A program made the translations under genes and the position numbers. Shown in pieces: positions 57,732 to 64,000 of a DNA stretch of 64,000 nucleotides. Position 1 is the stretch's first letter. Each line of letters starts with the position of its first letter. Source of the DNA: Actinomadura pelletieri DSM 43383 (lineage in GTDB: Bacteria; Actinomycetota; Actinomycetes; Streptosporangiales; Streptosporangiaceae). The stretch covers positions 705,650 to 769,649 of the forward strand of contig NZ_RBWU01000005.1 in assembly GCF_003634705.1 (NCBI RefSeq), given 5' to 3'. The notes below the pieces were generated by a model. It was not told where the DNA came from. It worked only from the letters and a program-made list of their open reading frames with translations, and did not search any database.

Positions 57732-58349
57732 ATGCCGATGTCCACGCGCGAGCGGATCGTCGCCGAGTCGCTCCGGCTGTTCGCCGAGCGCGGCTACGCG
57801 GCGACGTCGGTGGCGGAGATCGAGGCGGCCGCCGGGCTGTCCCCGGGCGCGGGCGGCCTGTACCGGCATTTCCGGTCCAAGGAGGAGGTCCTCGCCTCCG
57901 CCGTCCGCGAGCACATCGATCTGACCCGCCGGCAGATCAGCGACGTCCTCGACCAGGCGCCCGTCCACGGGGACCGTTCGCTGGAGATCCGCCTGCGGGC
58001 GACCTGCGAGGCGGGCCTGGCGAAGATGCGCGCGGAACAGGACCTCATCCGGGTGCTGTTCCGCGACCTCGACCAGTTCCCCCACCTGGTCACCGAGATG
58101 CGCGAGGGCATCGTCAACCCCCTCTACGAGGGGATCTCCACCTGGCTGGCGGCACAGCCCGAGTTCGAGGGCACCGATGAGGACTGGCCCGCGATCGCGG
58201 CTGTCCTCGGCGGCGCGGTGGTGAACTACTGGCTGGCGAACGAGTCGATGTACGAACCGCCGGCCCGCATCGACGAGAAACGCTTCGTGGAAGGCTGGGC
58301 GCGGCTCGGTCTCGGGCTGATGCGCATGGAACGCGCACCGGCACCCTGA
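57732..58349 (+). CDS. TetR-family transcriptional regulator
   Basis: A 205-residue regulator with the N-terminal TetR helix-turn-helix (RERIVAESLRLFAERGYAATSVAEIEAAAGLSPGAGGLYRHFRSKEEVL) and an all-helical ligand domain. ATG at 57732 (AGGAG three bases before) or, with better spacing, ATG at 57738. Its target is unknown; the adjacent same-strand gene encodes the XPB partner protein. Confidence 0.93.
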   Translation: MPMSTRERIVAESLRLFAERGYAATSVAEIEAAAGLSPGAGGLYRHFRSKEEVLASAVREHIDLTRRQISDVLDQAPVHGDRSLEIRLRATCEAGLAKMRAEQDLIRVLFRDLDQFPHLVTEMREGIVNPLYEGISTWLAAQPEFEGTDEDWPAIAAVLGGAVVNYWLANESMYEPPARIDEKRFVEGWARLGLGLMRMERAPAP

Positions 58350-58390
58350 CCCGCGTTCGTCATGGACGCCACCTAAGGTTGAGGAACGGC

Positions 58391-60781
58391 ATGGAAACGT
58401 ATGCGGACTGGCTGCGCGCGCGAGACGACGACGGGCTTCGCGCGCTGCTGGCCGCGCGTCCGGAACTCCTCGCGCCCGTTCCCGCCGACCTGACCGCGCT
58501 CGCCGCCCGCGCCACGACGCCCGCCGCCGTGTCCCGCGCCCTCGACCGCCTCGACCGGTTCACCCTCGCCGTCCTGGAGGCGCTGCTCGTCCTGCCCGCG
58601 CCCACCGAGCCCGACCAGACCGGCACGGAGTCGCTCGCCGCGGCAATGGACGCGCCTCCGAAACGCGTCGAGGACGCGCTCGGAACGCTCCGCCGGTACG
58701 GGCTCGTCTGGGGCGACGGGGCACCGGCCGTGGCGCCCGGCGTCCGGCAGTCGCTGCCCCATCCGGCGGGGCTCGGCCCGCCCGTCCGGGAGGTGTTCGC
58801 CGGATACTCCCGCGAACGGCTCACCGACCTCGTCACCGACCTCGACGGCGAGGCGCCGCGCGGGTTCGCCGACTCGGGACGCCTGCTCCAGCGGCTCACC
58901 GAACTGCTGGGCGACCCGGCGCCGCTGATCGACGACGCCGGTCCGGAGGCGCGGACCGCCCTCGACCACCTGATCTGGGGCCCGCCGGTCGGACGTGTCT
59001 CCGACGCCCGCCGTCCCGTCCGGATCGACACCGCCGCCACCCCCATCGAACGGCTCCTCGCCCGCGGTCTCCTCGCCGCCGAGGACGACCGGACCGTCAC
59101 TCTGCCCCGCGAGGTGGCGCTGCATCTGCGCGGCGGACGGCTGTTCCGGGACGTCCCGGCCGACCCACCGCCGCTCACCCCCGCCCAGCGCGAACCGCGT
59201 TCCGCGGACGTGGTGATCCGGGCCGCGGCGGGCGAGGCGTTCAACGCCGTCCGGCTCATCGAGGAGCTGCTGGAACGCTGGGGCCTCGACCCGCCCCCGG
59301 TGCTGCGCAGCGGCGGCCTCGCCGTCCGCGACCTGCGCGCCGCCGCCACGCTGCTGGACGTCCCCGAGTGGAAGGCGGCGCTGCTGACGGAGGTCGCCTA
59401 CGCGGCCGGGCTGCTGACCCGCACCGGCGACCTCGACGGCGAATGGCTGCCGACCCCCGCCTACGACCTGTGGCTGATGCGCGACGCCGCGGGCCGCTGG
59501 ACGGAACTGGCCCACGGCTGGCTGAAGTCCGGCCGGGCCGCGGGCCTCGCTGGGGAACGCGACGACCGCGACCGGCTCATCAACGCGCTCAGCGAGGCGA
59601 TGGTCCGCGGCGGCGCCTCGACCACCCGGCGGGCGACGCTGGACGTTCTCGCCGACGCGGGCCGCGGCGCCGTCACCGAGGAAGCGCTCCGTGCCCGCAT
59701 CGCGTGGCTGCGGCCCCGCCGCGGCGGCCCCAACCGCGACCGGCTCGTCGGCTGGACGCTGCGGGAGGCCGCCGCGCTCGGCTTCACCGGCTTCGGCGAA
59801 CTGGCCCCGTTCGCCCGCGACCTGCTCAACGGCGCCGACCCCGAACCGACGCTGGAGAAGCACCTGCCCGCCCCGGTCGAGGAGATCCTCATCCAGGCCG
59901 ACCTGACGGCGGTCGCGCCCGGCCCGCTCGTTCCGGAACTCGCCCGGGAGATCGCGCTCGCCGCGGACGTCGAGTCCACCGGCGGCGCCACCGTCTACCG
60001 TTTCACCCCCGAGTCGATCCGCCGCGCCCTGGACGCGGGCCGCACCGCCGCCGACCTCACCGGCCTGCTGACCCGGCATTCGGCGACCCCGCTGCCGCAG
60101 CCGCTCACCTACCTGATCGACGACGTCGCCCGCCGCCACGGGCAGCTGCGCGTCGGCGCCCTCGCCTCCTACGTCCGGACCGACTCGTCCAGCACCCTCG
60201 ACGAGATCCTCGCCGACCGCCGCTCCGACGCGCTCCGGCTGCACCGCCTCGCCCCGACCGTCCTGGCGTCCGCGTTGCAGCGCGCCGACCTCCTCGACGG
60301 CCTGCGCGCCATGGGTCTCGCACCGGTCGCCGAGTCCCCCGGCGGCGGCGTGATCGTGACCCGCCCGGACGCCCAGCGCGCCGAGCCGCCGCCGACCGCC
60401 GAGATCGTCCGGCTGCGGCCCGCGGAACGCACCGACGCCTCCATGATCGACGCCGCGGTCCGGGCCGTGCGCGCCGGGGACGAGGCGGCCAGGCTCGGCG
60501 CCGAGCAGGCCCGGCTACGGGCGGACGCCCCGCCCGGCGAACCGCCCCGCTCCCCCGCGATGGCCACCATCGACCGGCTCCGCAGCGCCGCCGACCGTGG
60601 CGGACGCGTCTGGATCGGCTACCTCGACCAGCAGGGCCAGGCGTCCAGCCGCATCGTCGAACCCGTCCGCGTCGAAGGCGGCTTCCTCACCGGCTACGAC
60701 GCCACCCGCGCCGCCGTGCACCGCTTCGCGCTGCACCGCATCACCGGAGTGTCGGAACTGACCGACGACAGCACATCCTGA
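58391..60781 (+). CDS. XPB/Ssl2-type helicase-associated domain protein
   Basis: A 796-residue protein that carries the helicase-C-associated/XPB_Ssl2 winged-helix region but no helicase motor. Segments seen: LLAARPELLAPVPADLTALAARA at the start, repeated winged helices in the middle (RRATLDVLADAGRGAVTEEALRARIAWLRP; VEEILIQADLTAVAPGPLVPELAREIALAADVES), FTPESIRRALDAGRTAADLTGLLTRHS, and a C-terminal WYL-like beta domain (VWIGYLDQQGQASSRIVEPVRVEGGFLTGYD). In actinobacteria this gene accompanies XPB; it is probably a partner in DNA repair or transcription-coupled unwinding. ATG at 58391 with GAGGAA four bases upstream. Confidence 0.9.
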   Translation: METYADWLRARDDDGLRALLAARPELLAPVPADLTALAARATTPAAVSRALDRLDRFTLAVLEALLVLPAPTEPDQTGTESLAAAMDAPPKRVEDALGTLRRYGLVWGDGAPAVAPGVRQSLPHPAGLGPPVREVFAGYSRERLTDLVTDLDGEAPRGFADSGRLLQRLTELLGDPAPLIDDAGPEARTALDHLIWGPPVGRVSDARRPVRIDTAATPIERLLARGLLAAEDDRTVTLPREVALHLRGGRLFRDVPADPPPLTPAQREPRSADVVIRAAAGEAFNAVRLIEELLERWGLDPPPVLRSGGLAVRDLRAAATLLDVPEWKAALLTEVAYAAGLLTRTGDLDGEWLPTPAYDLWLMRDAAGRWTELAHGWLKSGRAAGLAGERDDRDRLINALSEAMVRGGASTTRRATLDVLADAGRGAVTEEALRARIAWLRPRRGGPNRDRLVGWTLREAAALGFTGFGELAPFARDLLNGADPEPTLEKHLPAPVEEILIQADLTAVAPGPLVPELAREIALAADVESTGGATVYRFTPESIRRALDAGRTAADLTGLLTRHSATPLPQPLTYLIDDVARRHGQLRVGALASYVRTDSSSTLDEILADRRSDALRLHRLAPTVLASALQRADLLDGLRAMGLAPVAESPGGGVIVTRPDAQRAEPPPTAEIVRLRPAERTDASMIDAAVRAVRAGDEAARLGAEQARLRADAPPGEPPRSPAMATIDRLRSAADRGGRVWIGYLDQQGQASSRIVEPVRVEGGFLTGYDATRAAVHRFALHRITGVSELTDDSTS

Positions 60782-60869
60782 CCCCGGGAACCGACGAACC
60801 GTAAATACGGTCAAAGCGAGAGCCATCGGACCGGTAGCGTGTCCGGCGAACAGCGTGAGGAGGCTCCCG

Positions 60870-61349
60870 ATGAGCGGATACGGAGGTGCTCCGCCGTCGG
60901 GCTGGGAAGACCCGTACGGCGGCGGATCCCAGGGCTGGGACCCGGGCGGCGCGTACGGAGGCGGCGCGTACGGGGGCGGCGCGTACGGAGGCGGCGCGTA
61001 CGGGGGCGGCGCGTACGGAGGCGGCGCGTACGGGGGCGGCTGGAACCCGCACGGCTACGGCCCTCCCGGCGTGCCGCAGGGCTCGGCGAGCAACGGCTCC
61101 GCCATCGCCGCCCTCGTCTGCAACGCCATCGCCCTGTCGATGTGCTGCAACATCTTCGCCATCCCCGGCATCGTCACGGCCGGGATGGCCCTCGGCCGCA
61201 TCCACACCGACCCGCGCTCCGCCCGCAACCTCACCTTCTGGAGCTGGGCCATCTTCGCCGCCTCCATCGTGATCGCGATCACCGTGATCGTGATCTTCGC
61301 GATCCTGGACACCGCCGAGCCGGACTACGGCTCGTCCGGCGGAGTCTGA
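60870..61349 (+). CDS. Gly/Ala/Tyr-repeat DUF4190-like membrane protein
   Basis: A 159-residue protein. Residues ~25-60 are six GAYGG units, followed by WNPHGYGPPGVPQG and two TM segments with a DUF4190-like pattern (AIAALVCNAIALSMCCNIFAIPGIVTAGMALGRIH; FWSWAIFAASIVIAITVIVIFAIL). A cysteine pair sits in the first TM segment. GAGGAGG lies seven bases before the ATG. It lies between the XPB partner and XPB on the same strand. Function unknown; such proteins are small envelope components in actinomycetes. Confidence 0.75.
   Translation: MSGYGGAPPSGWEDPYGGGSQGWDPGGAYGGGAYGGGAYGGGAYGGGAYGGGAYGGGWNPHGYGPPGVPQGSASNGSAIAALVCNAIALSMCCNIFAIPGIVTAGMALGRIHTDPRSARNLTFWSWAIFAASIVIAITVIVIFAILDTAEPDYGSSGGV
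60948..61037 (+). repeat. Six 15-bp repeats (three perfect 30-bp units) encoding GAYGG
   Basis: GGCGCGTACGGNGGC is repeated six times, with N alternating A, G, A, G, A, G. The true unit is therefore 30 bp repeated three times without error, which points to recent duplication. Confidence 0.92.
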
Positions 61350-61475
61350 CCCGGCGGAGTCCGGCCCGGCGCAATAAACCGCGCGGCGGCGGACGTTGAA
61401 CTCTCGCGCCGGCACCTCGGGTAACGTGCACGAGCGCGCTGCCTCGAACATCCCATCCCGACGGGGGCTTTCGCT

Positions 61476-63128
61476 TTGACCGACGGTCCGCTCATCGTCC
61501 AGTCCGACAAGACGCTGCTGCTGGAGGTCGACCACGACCTGGCCGACGCCTGCCGCAAGGAGATCGCGCCGTTCGCGGAGCTCGAACGGGCACCCGAACA
61601 CGTCCACACCTACCGGGTGACACCGCTCGCGCTGTGGAACGCCCGCGCCGCCGGCCACGACGCCGAACAGGTCGTCGACACGCTGATCAGGTTCTCCCGG
61701 TACCCGGTCCCGCACGCGCTGCTCGTGGACGTCGCCGACACGATGGCCAGGTACGGGCGGCTGCGGCTGGAGAAGGACCCCGCGCACGGCCTGGTCCTCG
61801 CCTCCTCCGACCGGTCCGTGCTGGAGGAGGTCCTCCGCGCGAAGAAGATCAAGGGCATGATCGGTGAGCGGATCGGGGAGGACGCCGTCGCCGTCCATCC
61901 GAGCGAACGCGGCGCGCTCAAACAGGCCCTGCTGAAACTCGGCTGGCCCGCCGAGGACCTCGCCGGGTACGTGGACGGCGAGGCCCACCCGATCTCCCTC
62001 GTCGAGGACGGCTGGCACCTGCGCTCCTACCAGCGCGACGCCGCCGAGACGTTCTGGCACGGCGGCTCCGGCGTCGTCGTCCTGCCGTGCGGCGCGGGCA
62101 AGACCATCGTCGGCGCCGCCGCCATGGCCCGCGCCGAGGCGACCACGCTGATCCTCGTCACCAACACCGTTTCGGCGCACCAGTGGAAGCAGGAACTGCT
62201 CCGCCGCACGTCCCTCACCGAGGACGAGATCGGCGAGTACACGGGCACGAAGAAGGAGATCCGTCCCGTCACGATCGCCACCTACCAGATCATGACGACG
62301 CGCCGGAAGGGCGCCTACACGCACCTCGAGCTCTTCGACGCCCGCGACTGGGGCCTCGTCGTCTACGACGAGGTTCACCTGCTGCCCGCACCGATCTTCC
62401 GCATGACCGCCGACCTCCAGGCCCGCCGCCGGCTCGGCCTCACCGCGACCCTCGTCCGGGAGGACGGCCGCGAAGGCGACGTGTTCTCCCTCATCGGCCC
62501 GAAACGCTACGACGCGCCGTGGAAGGACATGGAGTCCCAGGGCTGGATCGCCCCCGCCGACTGCGTCGAGGTCCGCGTCACCCTCACCGACTCCGAACGC
62601 CTCGCCTACGCCACCGCCGAACCCGAGGAGCGGTACCGCTTCTGCGCCACCACCGCCACCAAGACCAAACTCATCCAGGCCCTCGTCGACCGGCACAAGG
62701 GCGAACAGACCCTGGTCATCGGTCAGTACATCGACCAGCTCGACGAACTCGGCGCCCTCCTGGACGCTCCCGTCATCAAGGGAGAGACCCGCATCCGCGA
62801 ACGCGAACGACTCTTCGACGCGTTCCGCTCGGGCGAGATCAACGTCCTGGTGGTGTCGAAGGTCGCGAACTTCTCCATCGACCTTCCGGAGGCGTCCGTC
62901 GCCGTCCAGGTGTCCGGCGCCTACGGTTCACGCCAGGAGGAGGCCCAACGCCTCGGCCGCCTCCTCCGCCCCAAGGCCTCCGGCGCCGGTGCCCGCTTCT
63001 ACGCCGTCGTCGCCCGCGACACCCTCGACCAGGACTACGCCGCCCACCGCCAACGCTTCCTCGCCGAGCAGGGCTACGCGTACCGCATCGTGGACGCCGA
63101 CACCGTCCTGGCAGGCGACGACGTCTAA
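61476..63128 (+). CDS. Bacterial XPB/ERCC3-type DNA helicase
   Basis: A 550-residue SF2 3'-5' helicase. The N-terminal ~185 residues are the XPB damage-recognition-like region. Helicase motifs: LRSYQRDAAETFW (Q-like), VVLPCGAGKTIVGA (Walker A), TNTVSAHQWKQELL (Ia), YDEVHLLPAPIFR (DEVH box), RLGLTATLVREDGREGD (motif III and the RED motif), VIGQYIDQLDELG (IV) and AQRLGRLLRP (VI). TTG start at 61476. XPB separates DNA strands in repair; the bacterial protein occurs in actinobacteria such as mycobacteria. The upstream gap holds a TAACGT -10-like hexamer. A broken copy of its own 3' end follows. Confidence 0.95.
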   Translation: MTDGPLIVQSDKTLLLEVDHDLADACRKEIAPFAELERAPEHVHTYRVTPLALWNARAAGHDAEQVVDTLIRFSRYPVPHALLVDVADTMARYGRLRLEKDPAHGLVLASSDRSVLEEVLRAKKIKGMIGERIGEDAVAVHPSERGALKQALLKLGWPAEDLAGYVDGEAHPISLVEDGWHLRSYQRDAAETFWHGGSGVVVLPCGAGKTIVGAAAMARAEATTLILVTNTVSAHQWKQELLRRTSLTEDEIGEYTGTKKEIRPVTIATYQIMTTRRKGAYTHLELFDARDWGLVVYDEVHLLPAPIFRMTADLQARRRLGLTATLVREDGREGDVFSLIGPKRYDAPWKDMESQGWIAPADCVEVRVTLTDSERLAYATAEPEERYRFCATTATKTKLIQALVDRHKGEQTLVIGQYIDQLDELGALLDAPVIKGETRIRERERLFDAFRSGEINVLVVSKVANFSIDLPEASVAVQVSGAYGSRQEEAQRLGRLLRPKASGAGARFYAVVARDTLDQDYAAHRQRFLAEQGYAYRIVDADTVLAGDDV

Positions 63129-63131
63129 CGA

Positions 63132-63222
63132 GCCGCCCAGGGTTCCAGGTCGCTCCTCGAACAGAGCTACGGCCTACGCGCACCGCATCGTCGATGCCGA
63201 CACCGTCCGCGTCGGCGATCAG
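63132..63222 (+). pseudogene. Degenerate duplicate of the 3' end of the XPB gene
   Basis: The 87 bases at 63039-63125, which end the XPB gene, recur at 63132-63222 with substitutions and small indels. The later half encodes AYAHRIVDADTVRVGD against AYRIVDADTVLAGD in XPB. No start and a shifted frame, so it is a dead fragment. It lies between the XPB stop and the convergent reductase gene. Confidence 0.75.
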
Positions 63223-63231
63223 CGGGTGCGC

Positions 63232-63768
63232 CTACTTCCGCACGCGGAAGCGGAGCATCGTGACGGCGCCCAGTTGGGTGTTGCCGAACGGTTCCAGGTC
63301 GATCCGTTCGAGGCTCGGAGGCGAGAAGCGGACGCCATCGCCGAGAAGCACCGGAAGGACGTACACCAGGATCTCGTCGACGAGCCCGCGGGTCAGGCAC
63401 TGCGCGGCCAAGTCGGCGCCGAGGATCTCCAGGCTCTTGCCGCCTGCGGCGTCGCGTGCGGTGGCAACGGCCTCCTCGAGCCCGCAGGTGAGGAAGGTGA
63501 CGGCAGGGTCCGGCTCGGCGGGGGGCTCGTGGGTGAGGACGAACTGTGCGCCACCCTCGTACTCGGGGCCCTGCTTGGACATGCGCTTGCCGACCTCGTA
63601 CGTGCCTCGGCCGATGAGCATCGCGCCCGTGGCCTCCATGACCTCCGGGACCGTGTCCGAGGTCATGTAGTCGAAGATCCAGTCCATGGCGTGGTCGCGG
63701 CCGGCGATGAAACCGTCCAGCGACATCGCCCTGTTCACCACCACTTTGCCGGTGCCCACGTCACCCAT
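63232..63768 (-). CDS. RibD C-terminal/dihydrofolate reductase-like protein
   Basis: A 178-residue protein of the RibD_C/DHFR-like fold (COG0262 type): VVVNRAMSLDGFIAGRDHAMDWIFDY, GAMLIGRGTYEVGKRM, EILGADLAAQCLTRGLVDEILVYVLPVLLGDGVRFS. Such stand-alone proteins reduce small NADPH-linked substrates, mostly unknown. ATG at 63768 with GGGGAG seven bases upstream. Confidence 0.9.
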   Translation of the reverse strand: MGDVGTGKVVVNRAMSLDGFIAGRDHAMDWIFDYMTSDTVPEVMEATGAMLIGRGTYEVGKRMSKQGPEYEGGAQFVLTHEPPAEPDPAVTFLTCGLEEAVATARDAAGGKSLEILGADLAAQCLTRGLVDEILVYVLPVLLGDGVRFSPPSLERIDLEPFGNTQLGAVTMLRFRVRK

Positions 63769-63886
63769 GCGTGATCTCCCCACTGTCGGAAGCCAGAGAC
63801 CGAACCCTAGTGCCAGCGGTGGAACCATCCCCCTCGCACCCGCCAAGCAACCGACAACAAACACGGACACATGAGCCCCGAAATGA

Positions 63887-63918
63887 GAAAGGGCCCCGCC
63901 GAACGGCGGGGCCCTTTC
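63887..63918 (-). terminator. rRNA operon terminator
   Basis: GAAAGGGCCCCGCC (63887-63900) and GGCGGGGCCCTTTC (63905-63918) form a perfect 14-bp stem with a GAAC loop. On the minus strand the stem ends in TTTC followed by TCATTTC, a T-rich tail. It stands 11 bases after the 5S rRNA 3' end and fits termination of the leftward rRNA operon. Confidence 0.85.
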
Positions 63919-63929
63919 CTACAAAAAAT

Positions 63930-64000
63930 GTCCGGCGGTGTCCTACTCTCCCACACAGTCTCCCATGCAGTACCATCGGCGCTGAAGAGCTTAACTTCCG
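63930..64000 (-). rRNA. rrf: 5S ribosomal RNA, 3' part
   Basis: The minus strand reads GGAAGTTAAGCTCTTCAGCG at the window edge, then the GATGGTACTGCATGGGAGAC and GGGAGAGTAGGACACCGCCG blocks characteristic of the 3' 70 bases of bacterial 5S rRNA. The 5' part and, by normal order, 23S and 16S rRNA genes should lie beyond 64000. Confidence 0.95.

Noticed and set aside
58373..60244. Minus-strand 623-codon frame opposite the XPB partner gene
   Set aside because: Codon-position shadow; no Shine-Dalgarno and no motif, while the plus strand has the helicase-associated domain.
60741..62696. Minus-strand 651-codon frame opposite XPB
   Set aside because: Shadow of the helicase gene; repeated VRAAPVRAAS tract merely reflects the GAYGG DNA repeats.

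Overview
The window is very GC-rich (codons mostly end in G or C), with frequent GTG and TTG starts and many 4-base stop/start overlaps. Its families are mainly actinobacterial: DUF2630, DUF2530, DUF3027, a large LuxR (LAL) regulator, an LLM flavoprotein of the F420 type, UdgX, and bacterial XPB with its partner protein. It is most likely a chromosomal segment of a filamentous actinomycete, perhaps Thermomonosporaceae/Actinomadura-like; the family is an inference. A 5S rRNA gene enters at the right edge on the minus strand, so an rRNA operon should lie just beyond it, read leftwards. I see no phage, plasmid, transposase, CRISPR or tRNA.

Left third (1-20 kb): a cut KamA-type aminomutase; plsX and argS separated by an unusually structured intergenic element; a minus-strand operon of a Lys/Ala/Ser/Thr-rich histone-like protein, a DUF2630 protein and an LLM oxidoreductase, whose first Shine-Dalgarno sequence lies inside a perfect hairpin; deoC followed by a full-length and a half-length aldehyde dehydrogenase; a divergent YtrA-type GntR/ABC operon; IclR opposite an acyl-CoA dehydrogenase; a methyltransferase; and a LAL regulator.

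Middle (20-37 kb): a membrane protein, an EEP-family hydrolase, MerR, an ArsR-SRPBCC pair, then a five-gene unit (cupin dioxygenase-like protein, MFS transporter, Zn alcohol dehydrogenase, SDR, AraC regulator) that looks like an inducible pathway for a small, possibly aromatic, hydroxy-ketone. Next come a thiolase, a 14-TM efflux pump fused to a winged helix, small membrane proteins, a methyltransferase, a PAS-GAF-SpoIIE-HATPase stress switch, a DtxR-type repressor and UdgX.

Right part (37-64 kb): conserved actinobacterial housekeeping genes, namely MFS/pdxH, a second citrate synthase, serC, a glutamine amidotransferase, MarR/MFS/thpR, DUF2530, a sacsin-like GHKL ATPase paired with DUF3027, another MFS, a cold-shock protein, HAD, a GNAT-like protein, TetR, the XPB partner protein and XPB. 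From memory the order recalls the M. tuberculosis Rv0861c-Rv0890c region. A novel-looking membrane protein with three repeated TM-hairpin plus PH-like modules lies here. A decayed duplicate of the XPB 3' end follows XPB, and short in-frame tandem repeats recur in several genes.
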